Assembly (NCBI GenBank): GCA_009746045.1
Contig: RPFO01001718.1
Coordinates: 69,433-133,432, forward strand
Length of the DNA: 64,000 nt
Direction: 5' to 3'
Origin: Mesostigma viride
Taxonomy: Eukaryota; Streptophyta; Mesostigmatophyceae; Mesostigmatales; Mesostigmataceae
Numbering within the stretch: position 1 is the stretch's first letter; each line of letters opens with the position of its first letter. Shown here in pieces: positions 11,131-22,000 of this stretch. The notes beneath the pieces were generated by a model. The model did not search any database, was not told the DNA's origin, and saw nothing but the letters and a program-made list of their open reading frames with translations. Both the position numbers and the translations under genes were made by a program.

Positions 11131-11664
11131 CTATGTATTCCAGCAGCTCTGCACGGGGTAGACTAGCCATATTGTAGTCATCTGATATTCATAGTACGTC
11201 TCCTTTCCCACACAGCAAAATATGGTGTTGTTCTTAGTCAGTTGCATCGTTCTTCCCGTCTTTGTTTTTATCGTGTCGATTTCATCACGACTCTTGTTGA
11301 ACTCTTGCATCGTTTGTTGGTCAAAGACTATGACCGAGACATTATTCTCCGTCAAGTCCGGTGTTTTTTGCAACGTCACCCACATCTGTTCGGTGCTGCC
11401 CCTTGGCACATTGAGCTCTACAAACAGGTCGTGGACCGGCTGGATCGCGTAGTATCTCCGCACATCTGAACCCTGTGATGCCAGATCTCCTTTGCGGCCT
11501 TTCCGAGCTTGGCACTGGATTCGTTGTCCACATCGTCGCGTCCGCTGCAGCAACACGATGTTTTCTGGCGTACGCAGGCTTTTTGTTCCCGCCGCACATT
11601 TGAAGTGCTGTCCTCCGGATTTTGGCCTTTGCACTGTGTGCAGTTCTTGGACGTTTGGAATCAT
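11131..11664 (-). CDS. unrecognised ORF, about 177 aa, possibly mobile-element derived
   Basis: A minus-strand ORF starting MIPNVQELH with normal-looking amino-acid composition, no recognised domain, and a Lys/Arg/Gln-rich middle. Its last third contains a charged stretch ('NKSRDEIDTIKTKTGR'). The DNA around its start codon (about 11638-11672) recurs, with an indel, in the 83-bp tandem duplication at 44885-45050. That makes a dispersed-element origin more likely than a host gene. It could also be a shadow of another frame, since neighbouring frames are open for parts of it. Confidence 0.3.
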   Translation of the reverse strand: MIPNVQELHTVQRPKSGGQHFKCAAGTKSLRTPENIVLLQRTRRCGQRIQCQARKGRKGDLASQGSDVRRYYAIQPVHDLFVELNVPRGSTEQMWVTLQKTPDLTENNVSVIVFDQQTMQEFNKSRDEIDTIKTKTGRTMQLTKNNTIFCCVGKETYYEYQMTTIWLVYPVQSCWNT

Positions 11665-11904
11665 GGCATGGCTAACGTAATGACTGACTAGCTAGATCGA
11701 CCTTTTCAGTGGTTTTCCATTTGCGGCTATTTCCTCGTAAATGGTGGGAGAGCGAGCGCACCAATGGTGCTCACCCGGCACTAGACACTCCCGGCCAGTT
11801 AGGCTCGAAACACACGCCCTGATCAAGCAAGCTGTTTCCGCCTCCACCGTCTAGGTCATCTAGTCGCTCTACACGTAAGCCAGCCATAATTTCAATGCAC
11901 AAGG

Positions 11905-12055
11905 CTACACATTTCCATCACCATTCATATTCATCATCCTGAACTACTCGAACACGCGGACAAGATAACGGCAGGCTCGAGCTAGGTACCATGGTCCGGA
12001 TTCTCCCGATTTCTGGCCTGCGCTGGTTGTCTCCTTGATATTGTAGGCACACCCA
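11905..12055 (+). repeat. dispersed repeat, second copy in VTE4 intron 3
   Basis: About 130 bp around ACGGCAGGCTCGAGCTA matches the reverse complement of 19335-19490. A 40-bp part (GATTTCTGGCCTGCGCT...) also occurs at about 3721-3762 in the sulfotransferase gene. No coding potential seen. A short non-autonomous element is likely. Confidence 0.6.
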
Positions 12056-12149
12056 TGCTTGGGCGGGACACTAGCCGTAAAATTGATTAATAAATTTAAT
12101 TAATTAATTTACATGTAACTGCATCACGTGAGCATAAGTCCTCAGTTGT

Positions 12150-12330
12150 GTAAGTTGGCGGATTAATTAATTAATTAATTAAAATCATAGCTCCGTGGGG
12201 AGCATATGTAACACATAGCCCTGAGAAAGGGGCATCTATGGGTTTGTAATACAATCAGGGCGACAACCTGCAGGTGTAGGATGTACAACTATCACCTGCT
12301 CTGGGTGCACTAGGTGCACCTGCACCTCCA
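12150..12330 (-). mobile_element. LINE 3'-terminal fragment with (TTAA)n tail
   Basis: TTAATTAATTAATTAA, then a GCTCC-GTG-GGGAGC hairpin (12190-12203), then the same 3' UTR block as at 10999 and 31049. Truncated to the 3' UTR. A second AT-rich run lies at 12083-12110. Confidence 0.65.
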
Positions 12331-12378
12331 TGGTGGTTCATGCCTCCTAAAAGTTGGCGGATGCCCTAGGATCCGGAG

Positions 12379-12452
12379 ACGTCCGTCCTATAGTCAGCGA
12401 AAGTTGGTGCGAGAGGTCCCCAGTTCGATTCCGGTCGGATTCATTTGCAGAT
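12379..12452 (+). pseudogene. tRNA-like remnant (T-arm and acceptor side)
   Basis: AGTTCGATTCC fits a B-box/T-loop, and flanking GTCCG and CGGAT could pair as an acceptor stem, but a full anticodon arm is not evident. Possibly the tRNA-derived head of a SINE, because the DNA just downstream (12470-12531) is repeated at 33934-33994. A chance match is not excluded. Confidence 0.25.
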
Positions 12453-12469
12453 CGCGTTTTCCGCGTTTT

Positions 12470-12531
12470 CCGCGGACCGGCACTGAACGCAAATGGTTTT
12501 CACCTTTGCGGCGTGCCAAATCAGAATAAGT
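12470..12531 (+). repeat. 62-bp dispersed repeat (second copy at 33934-33994)
   Basis: Nearly identical at both sites, starting CGCGGACCGGCACTGAACGC, with one difference seen inside the shared block. Same orientation. Function unknown. Confidence 0.8.
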
Positions 12532-12751
12532 CCTCAGGGAAACGAATATGGGATGGTGTGGATGGTGTAGCTATCTAGTTCCTAGTTACAGGGTTGCGGG
12601 CACCACGGCCCGAATCGCTATGCATGCATGCCAAACTTGGTCGCGTACACTCCGGGAGGCCCACCGAGCGGCGGGGGGTGTCCTTCATTACTGTCCTTCA
12701 TTACTGTCTCTTAGCCATACCATGTGCCACGCCAATGCAGGTTAGAACGTG

Positions 12752-12830
12752 GCCATTAATTAATTAATTAATTAATTAGACTCGTGCTCCCGTTGGGGAG
12801 TCACGGAGCATTAACCCCGATGGATGGATG
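12752..12830 (-). mobile_element. LINE 3' end with (TTAA)n tail
   Basis: Six TTAA units followed by the GTGCTCC...GGAGCA stem-loop seen at 9150 and 27413. The sequence beyond about 12815 is not shared, so only the very end of the element is present. Confidence 0.6.
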
Positions 12831-13104
12831 GATGCAAACAATCCTACCGGTCTAATCTATCTACAACATCAAGCCAACTCTAGTCTAAGCTCTCTACCCT
12901 AGGGGACCTATCTGGCGTGCTTCCCGCATGTTTGCAAACGCGGGCGCTTCCCCACGGAAGGGGGTTCGTTGTCCTCTATGACCTGGGCCCACTTGGCCAT
13001 GCATGCCTATAGCCTAACGTACCAGAAGCCAAAAGATATCCACCAGCCTAGCTATGTGCCTCGCCTAGCACTGCCTGTTTGCTCGCGTCACCATAGTAAT
13101 TATG

Positions 13105-13316
13105 CAATGTTAACACGGGTCATATTGCACCCACAGGGAATGCCAGATCGTTTCGACAGGTTCGATTGTGCACCCTGTGGCGTGCCTGTGGCATGAGAGA
13201 ACGGCGCCGTGGGGTCTCTGCCCCCTTCCCGCTGTGCACACTCAGGGACTACAAGCACTCTGGTGCTCTGTGACACCCCAGTGGGAGGATGTGATTAATT
13301 AGTTAATTAATTAACG
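13105..13316 (+). mobile_element. LINE 3' end in plus orientation
   Basis: It matches the reverse complement of 27391-27595: a TTGCACCCACAG start, GTGGCATG, GGTCTCTGCCCC, a degenerate CTCTGTGAC...GGGAG stem, then an ATTAATTAGTTAATTAATTAA tail. It is diverged and has no coding sequence. Confidence 0.7.
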
Positions 13317-13713
13317 GAATTTATCCGCATGCAAATTGCATTGCCCATGATATGTGACAGCTAAAATGGTTGTCTCTTTGATAGTTGTCTCACTTCATAT
13401 GTGACAGCTAAAATTGATAGCAACTATATAAGGAAACACTGGCCGCTGTATCCTATGCAAACTATTCAAATGCCAGTCCAGGTAGAATGCGCTGGCCTAC
13501 TTGGGACGTTGGGCTCCACAGTGCCATGGCAGGCACAATACAGCACAAGTTCATCCAAAAGAGTCATTCCAAGACAGGATGCCAGGATAAGCTGCGTCTC
13601 AGTTTAATCCTGCTGTATAGGAAGCCACCAGAGAGTGCTGTAATGCACTTCCCCGCCCTCTAAAGAAAACTGACCAAGACCATTCACCTTTCCACCAATC
13701 CTCAATCGCTTGA

Positions 13714-15073
13714 TCAGGTGCGCTCCCATCGGAATTTGCGGTCGGCTTCAGAGATCTTCACGTCGTTGATGCTGGCATACCGCTTTGCCATGTGGCCTGA
13801 GGTCCACCACCAAGCACACATGACATTATTTCCCATAGTGACCCCCAACCCAATAATGCACGGTGCGCTTACTTTGTCAGTGTCTCAAGAAAGTCATAGA
13901 CAGCAGGTGGGCCAGACTTACTGAAATGCATGGCCTGCGGGCCTGCGCCAAGAGGCCAACGTTACAACTGACAGCAAAACCCCAAGATGCTGCTGGGTAG
14001 TCAAGGACATTGCACACGGTCCACACTGACTGTCATGTACTGACTCTATATATACGGCCTGACTCCAAGTAAGGGAGAGGATCCCGTGGTCTGCACCGCG
14101 TACAGAAAGGCTCCATGCTGCTTCTATCCACAACTGACTACTGTGCCAGTGTCAGTGTCAGTTGCCATTTGGAAGGCAAGGCACACACGCTGCACACGCA
14201 TGCTCACCGGTTGGAGTGAACTCCCAATTCTCGTTGCCATAAGCCCTCCACCATTGCCCTGCGATCCAGTGCACCGTAGAAAGAAAGGCTCAAACCGTAC
14301 TGGTGGGCGCTTGTGAAAGAGGGCATTGACGGTTGACCCACTTTAGTAGGCAAGAAAGATGGAGAAGAGCAGCACGGAAGGGAAAGGGTGATGGAGGCAA
14401 GCAGCATGGGAGGGAAGGGGCGTGGAATGGCTGGCAGGCAAAACTGCCCTGAGTTCCCTTGGAGTAATGAGACTTAACAAATATATTACCATAAAAAAGG
14501 GGAATTACACATAACTATGCCTCCAGGGGGCACGGAAGGATGATTCCAGTTTCCACATAACGATGCTCATTACGCCAGTGTATGTGGAATTTTATGTCGA
14601 CAACGGGCAGCCTGGGACAACATTGCCACTGGCTGCACACTGCCGGGTTAACACGGTCGTGAGAGCTGCGCGAGCGCCTTGAGCAAGCATACGCGAGTAG
14701 AAAGCGGCGAGGAGAAAGTCATGCATCAGAAGAAGGCTCCAACGGATTTTGCATCCGCACAAAGGAAGATATTACCTTGTGCATCAATAAACTCGTACTC
14801 GAACCGGACAGCAATCCGATTATCCGTGAAGCACCAGAGGCTTTTCCTCAACCTATAATCGCGTTCTTTCTCCCACTTGGATTTCAGAAAGGCCTTCACC
14901 TCCTCCCGCCCGTTCAAGAACATGTCGCGATTGCGCCACTCGGTGTCAACTGTGTATGCAAGCGCCACCCGCTCAGGGTCCCTTGTATTCCAGGCATCCT
15001 CGGCTGCCTGGACCTTCTTTGTGGCGGTTTCTAAGGTAAAGGGTGGAAGAGGAGGACGGGGGGCTTCCGCCAT
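13714..15073 (-). CDS. DUF1348 / NTF2-like (SnoaL-fold) small protein, three exons
   Basis: A member of the DUF1348 family in the NTF2-like superfamily. These are small cone-shaped alpha+beta proteins common in bacteria, fungi and algae, with no established reaction. Exons on the minus strand are 15073-14776, 14258-14208 and 13796-13714. Introns are GT-AG with phases 1 and 1, giving 143 aa, close to the usual ~150. Family signatures are visible: [20 protein letters not shown] near residue 19, then WRNRD, then KWE.E.DYRLRK. Residues from 101 on begin [12 protein letters not shown], and ASINDVKI lies near the C-terminus. No targeting signal is obvious. It is divergently arranged with the VTE4-like gene. 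Confidence 0.88.
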
Positions 15074-16054
15074 TCTGGGGTATGACGGCTAAAGTGATAA
15101 GTCAAGTTGGGATCTCGGCTAACCCACGGTGGCTAAGTGGTCGGTGACGGCTAGCCGCAAGCCCTTTGGGAGCGCTGGGATAATTGCCTCCCTCCAGGAT
15201 TCAATTGTAAGCAGTTTGACGCAGTTGGCGACTTGCAAGGCTTTTCACGATTTTCCTCCCTTTTCGTGGGCACACCTTATCCCCCTCAATTCCCCATAGC
15301 CGAGCCGGATTTATTATCTGCTGAGGCAGTCAAGATCGTGCCCGGCAGAATTGGCGGGATTGCATCGTTAACTCGCGGCAAGGCTCATGCAGCATCCGAT
15401 CACAGCCACGTGGCGCGGCGCGGCCGGGTGGTTAAATCCGTCAGTCAGAGTCAGTTTATTCCAACTTTCCGGTGAAATGTTTTTTTTTCAATCAGAGTCA
15501 GTTTCATTCCAACTTCCAAGTTTCAACGCTGGGCGGTTGCATGACTTGCATCCCTTTTAGCCAGTCCCTTTTATGCCAGGTGGCAGTCAATTTTGTATTT
15601 CTACTTGTAACCAATTAAAATTGGCACTTTACACTTTGAAGTATAACGTGTGTGGGTGTGGGTGGTTCCGCAAGTATAACGTATTATGCCGAAGGAATGG
15701 CCCGGCAGCCTCGGCGTTGGAGGCAACTAATGACTACAGTGCGGCAAGCCAGTACGGTAAGTGGAACACAAGATGATGAGTGGTTGCCAAGACTTTCGTT
15801 GCTTGGCGCGAGAGTCGGCGTCCACGTAGCAACCGGAAGCAGCTTTGAGGTCTACGTATGTATCGTGACACCCTGGCAATTGTGGCAAAGGCTGAGAAAC
15901 GGACGAAGGGCAGTCTGCACAACAGTCTCACAATTAGGACACTGGAGTAGACACAAGAATTACCCTTTTATCGATTCCACGCTTTGTGTGCTCAGCGTGC
16001 AATACGCTTGTTAGCAACGAGAATTTTCGGGTGCCGTATCTTGCAGGATTTGCC
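15074..16054. promoter_or_regulatory. shared 5' region of two divergent genes
   Basis: About 980 bp separate the start codons of the DUF1348 gene and the VTE4-like gene. No clear TATA box or known motif was recognised. A CAGAGTCAGTTT..ATTCCAACTT block occurs twice, at about 15445 and 15493. It should hold both promoters; this is inferred from position. Confidence 0.4.
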
Positions 16055-19000
16055 ATGCCGGGTGTTGCAATGGCGCGTTCTGGAATGATGTCGTGCAATG
16101 GCGTTCACAGCGGGATTTTGCAGCTGAACAACGCTTCGGTTCAGCGGCGACTATCTTGCCTGCCAGTTCGCCATTGCCCCCAAAACCGTGGAAAGCACGC
16201 GAAAATCGGCATCACCAGTCAGCAGTGCTCTAGAATAGTCAGCACAATGTCAACCACGGCGGGGGGGCGCACTATTGAAGAGCTTAACAATGGCATAGCT
16301 GGCTTTTATGACGAATCGTCAGGATTGTGGGAGGATATCTGGGGTACGTCTGGCACGCATCCTGCTGATCTAACATGCTGCAGCCGTTGCCTGTTGAGAT
16401 GCTGTTCAGATCGTAGCCAAATTTTCCCGGACGTCAGCGAGTTGAACATGCCCCGTTAAGGCACCTGCCGCGAGTGCGGCGACCGCTAACCAATTAACTT
16501 GTATTCTCATTCTCTTGCTCCGTTTGCTGCGTCTATGTCCAGGGGAGCATATGCACCACGGCCATTACTACTATCCCAAGGGCACCAACCCCAGCACCAA
16601 GACACATCGCCAGGCGCAGCTGGACATGATCGACGCCACCCTCGACTTTGCTGGCATGCCTTCTGGTATGTCGGTCGAGCCATCGTTTTCACTACTGTCA
16701 CAGCTCATGCTTCTGTCCTCTTTGTGAGTAAAGTCCCTTAGCTCATCGCTGTTGTTCGGTGTTGCATGTGGTTGACATGATATAGACAAGTTGCCACATC
16801 GCCCAAAAATAGGCAACTCGTCGAGAATGTTAGCATAGCAACAGCTGGCTTGTAGCGGACAAGCCAGCCCCCCGTGTGGCTGCAAATTAATGGCAACGTC
16901 CTCAGCTCGAGCTGTACCAGCAGGGACTTGGCCTGATAGCCTTGTAGCATCACCTCGTATTTGTCTATCCATGATCTTATTCAGCAGGTACAAGCTATTG
17001 GCTCATCCACTTCCCAGCGCTGTCGTCTTTTTCGCTTGCGCCCGCGTCCTGAACAATCTGCCGCTCGTGCGTGTCCCTCGTAATCCCACCATCATGAAAA
17101 TTGATCGATGCATGCACCCACCTCGATTGGTTGTCATCATGCGCACACACACGCCATACCGTTCACCGAAGGTATACCTTACCGTATGTCCTGGTTCGTA
17201 CCAGGGTATGCTCATACCTTGGTCGGTCGATGGCACACGTGCATGCATCACAGTACAGAGCAAGCGTCATTGTAGCAGTGACCTTGGTGACAAGTGGTAA
17301 CAGATGCCACGGTGACAGGGGGGAGTTCTAGTCCGCGAGTGTTGTACAGTCATTCCCGCGTTATGTTTCATTCGCTGCCTACATTTCGGCGATGTGATTT
17401 ATTTATATGTTTAGTTAGCATTTTTTTATTTATGTATTCATTCGGTCATTGATATGTTGGGGGGCTGGACGTTGTTGCTCACTGAGAGAGAAGCTTACGG
17501 AAGCGGTGGAACCTCAAGCGGTAATAGAACTGGAAGCGGTGCAACCTCAAGCGGTAATAAAACTGGAAGCGGTGCAACCTCAAGCGGTAGTAGAACCTGA
17601 AGCGGTGCAACCTCAAGCGGTAGTAGAACCTGAAGCGGTGCAACCTCAAGCGGTAGTAGAACCTGAAGCGGTGCAACCTCAAGCGGTAGTCGAACCGGAA
17701 GCGGTGGGACCTCGAGCGGTAATAGAACCGGAAGCGGTGGAACCTGCTGCATGAACGGAAACGTACGGGATGAAACTCACCGTGGGAAAGGCTGTGTTCA
17801 AATGGGACGGTTCCTGCGGCTTCTTTCAACCTTTCCACCATCCGCATTTCCTGGTACTAAGGCTCATGAGATGCCCAACAAAGGGTGGGAATAAGAAGAA
17901 GAACGCGGTTGGCGGTGCCAGCTGGCTCAACCGACAAGAAGATTTCTCTATCTACCTAGTCTAGAAACTCAATGGGGGTTACATTATGTATTTGTACCGA
18001 CATGAAGTTTTTGCGGACGTGCCGTGGCGTGTCCACAACAGCATCCCTGGTGGCGGCATGGTCACGATTGGCCCACATCCCAACACCGAAAATGGAATAA
18101 ATTCAATTAGTCAAGCAAAAAGTAATCCGAGGCTCAGGAAGGGTGTTTCAACGCCTTGCCATGCGCATGTGCGCATGGAAGACCACCGCTCCGTTATGTT
18201 ACCTGTTTTTCCACTTCGTCTAGGGCACCTCATCTCGAATATCCCCCGCACCCACACACCCACCACGCGCACCCCTCACCACAGATGGCGCGTCCCCCGC
18301 CGCCCCGAAGCGCATCCTGGACGTCGGATGCGGCATCGGCGGGGGCGCTCGGTTCCTGGCGCGGCGGTACCCAGGGGCCCAGGTGGACGCCATCACGCTG
18401 TCCCCTATCCAGCGCAACCGGGCGACACAGCTCACGGCGCAGCAGGGGCTGGATGACCGGGTACGTCTCGGCCTCGTGAGGGCGGCCCCTTGTGATAATA
18501 ACCCATGGCATACTCATCAAGTAATGTTTGCATACTCATCAAGTAATGTTTTTGTAAGGGCGAACCCTTGTGAGGGCGGCCCCTTGTGATAATAACCCAT
18601 GGCATACTCATTAAGTTCGTACTGGTGTTGTGAGGGCAACCCCTAGCCCCTTGCACATTCATCAAGTTCGTAATGTTTTTGTGAGGGCGCCCCTAACCCC
18701 TTGCACATTCATTAACTTCGTAATGTTTTTGTGAGGGCGACCCCTAACATCTCGCATATTCATCAAGTTCGTAATGTTTTTGTGAGGGCGACCCCTAACC
18801 CCTTGCACATTAATTAAGTTCGTAATTTTTTGTGAGGGCGCCCCTAACCCCTTGCATATTCATTCAGTTCGTAATGTTTTTGTGAGGGCGACCCCTTGTG
18901 AGGGCGACCCCTTGTGAGGGCGGCCCCTTGTACTTGGTGCCCGCCACCCGGTTGTACAGGGCAGGTGTCGTGGCGGCGGGTGCACACCTACACCTAGAGA

Positions 19001-22000
19001 TGCGTATGGTTGTCTTGGCTTTGCAAGGGCGGCCCCTTCTCAAAAGGGGTAGCGATCCTAGTTCTACTGGTAACTCGACTAGAAGTTCTGCGCGGCAACC
19101 TCTCTGGAGGAGGCGGTGTGTGTGCTGTGTGTGTTGTAAATGATAGCACTAACGCAGCAGCGGCATTGGTACTAGTACGCACTTCATCGGTGCTGATATA
19201 TAATCGCTGGATGACCAGGTGAGCGCGTGCGCGGAAACATCTTGGGACGAAGCGATGAGGATAGCGCCCCAGTATCCTTGGGGGGGCATGGTGCCTTGTT
19301 ACTACCCCTACCTGCAGGTGGACCAGCAGGTATGCTTGTCGCACCGGTATCCATGAGACAGGCAGGTTGTGGTGTGGCCAGAAATCTGGAGAATGCGGAC
19401 CGTGGTAGCTCGAGCCTGCCGTTGTCTTATCCGCGTTTTCGAGCAGTTCATGATGATGTATATGAATGGAGATGGAAATGTGTAGCCTTGTTCGTTAAAA
19501 TTATGGCAGGTATGGTTGTAGCGCTGTTGTGGCGGCATGGTGTGGTCGTACTGTACCGGCAGGTAGTCTTGTAAGAATAACAAGTGAAGGCACCTGTTGG
19601 CGTGTGTGTGTGTGTGTGTGTGCGTGTATTAGACGAGGCGTGTGTGTCGCTCCCCTGGCTTCATGCCTGTTTTCTTTCTGCTTCCTCTCGTGTACTCGCT
19701 CGAGGCAGCGACAGCCCGCTTCCGTGACAGCCGAGGACAGAAAGCATTACCGCCAAGCACAGTAAGGAAGGACAGAAGGTTGTTACTGCAGCGGATTAGT
19801 AAATGGGTGGCCCTTGCAGAGGCCAGTTGAAGCAGGATTGGAATTGCAAAGGAAGTGCAGAGTTTCTAGTATTTTATAATTTCCTCTTGATTTGCGCAGG
19901 ACATGGTAAATCGCTCCCGTCACTAGACATCCCAGCATTTACCATGTTAGCGTGGTAGCGCGTTAGCATCTGAGCATGCAGGGGTGGCGATTGGGCTCTA
20001 GTCGTGCTGTGGCTGCGACTAACAACTTTTGTTCGGGGAAGTGATTTTATTTTCAAATAACTATAATTTAAGAATTTTTAAATAATATGAATTTTTTTGC
20101 TAACCGAGCCAGCAAGCTGGAACTTTTGCAATCGTTTGCTCCTCAGGTTTTCTTTGCTCGCATCTTTCCTCATCTTCTGCATGCCAATACTATCTTCCCA
20201 TGCCAATGACTATCTGCCCATGCCAATAAATAGCTGCCCATGCCAATGACTATCTGCCCATGCCAATAACTAGCTGCCCATGCCAATAACTAGCTGCCCA
20301 TGCCAATAACCATCTGCCCATGCCAATTACCATCTGCCCATGCCAATGACTATCTGCCCATGCCAATGACTATCTGCCCATGCCAATGACTATCTGCCCA
20401 TGCCAATGACTATCTGCCCATGCCAATAAATAGCTGCCCATGCCAATGACTATCTGCCCATGCCAATAAATAGCTGCCCATGCCAATAACTATCTGCCCA
20501 TGCCAATAACTAGCTGCCCATGCCAATGACTATCTGCCCATGCCAATGACTATCTGCCCATGCCAATAAATAGCTGCCCATGCCAATAACTATCTGCCCA
20601 TGCCAATAACTAGCTGCCCATGCCAATGACTATCTGCCCATGCCAATGACTATCTGCCCATGCCAATGACTATCTGCCCATGCCAATAACTAGCTGCCCA
20701 TGCCAATAACCATCTGCCCATGCCAATAACCATCTGCCCATGCCAATAACCATCTGCCCATGCCAATAACTAGCTGCCCAAGGTAATAACTAGCTGCCCA
20801 TGCCAATAACTATCTGCCCATGCCAATGACTATCTGCCCATGCCAATAAATAGCTGCCCATGCCAATAAATAGCTGCCCATGCCAATAACCATCTGCCCA
20901 TGCCAATAACTAGCTGCCCATGCCAATAACCATCTGCCCATGCCTATAACTAGCTGCCCATGCCAATAACTATCTGCCCATGCCAATAAATAGCTGCCCA
21001 TGCCAATAACTAGCTGCCCATGCCAATAACTATCTGCCCAAGGTATCGGATGTCAGCATGGCTTTCGCCAAACCTGCGTGCTCTTTTGGCCTCTGCTTGC
21101 CTCGCCTCATTTACCTGCATGCCAAGCAAGCTCTCATGAAGGCATTGCACTTACCTCCTGTCAAAACGGCTGCAGCACGCGCATAATGGAACAAAAGTTG
21201 CAGCATGTTTTCCCAAAGGCAATAACATCTGTATGCACGGTAGGCTTTATCTCATACATTGTGCGCTCCAAGGTATCAATGCAGTAGCACGAGGCAACGG
21301 CTTTCTTCCACGGGGTTCTCTGTTCTTGGCTGATGTTTCCCACTGACCGGTCGATTGCGTTCTCTCTCCTTGCAGGTCCAGTTCCATGTAGCTGACGCGC
21401 TCAACCAGCCCTTTCCGGATGCCAGCTTCGACTTCGTCTACTCGATGGAGTCTGGCGAGCATATGCCGGATAAGCGCAAGGTGAGACTCCCCTTGCATGC
21501 AAAGGGGCCGTCCTGTTAAGGGGGTAGGGTAACTGGCGACATGTTTGTCGAGTAATGTGAGCCACGACGCCAAGCGGCTGTTCTGTCGGTGACGGATAAA
21601 GGATCATGACAATGCAGTCATACCCGTGTTAAGTTACGATTTTAAAGGTTGCGTAACCGCGTTAAGTTACGACGCCAAAGTTTGGGCGGCGACCATAACG
21701 AAAGCATGGGTGCCATCGCAAGTTAACGCGGGTATGGCCCAATACAAAGTGGTAAAGCCACTTTTGACCGCGGAGGAGTCCAGTTTAGGCTAAGTTCCGA
21801 CTAGCGAAAACGCGAAACTGTGAAGTTTAGGCGGCAAAGCAACTGATACGAATTTTAGAGGACGCAGATTGCCCGCTATGAGACAAACTACATCAAATAA
21901 TGTAGTGTAAGCTTACCGTCATGCCGAATGCACAAAGGGCCAAAGACAAGTAAATGAGGCCGTAGATAATCTCCATGATCATTGGAAGGCGCTGTTGCCT

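Noticed and set aside
20190-21045. CRISPR-like regularity of the 20-bp repeat
   Set aside because: There are no spacers; units are directly adjacent. It is a eukaryotic minisatellite in an intron.
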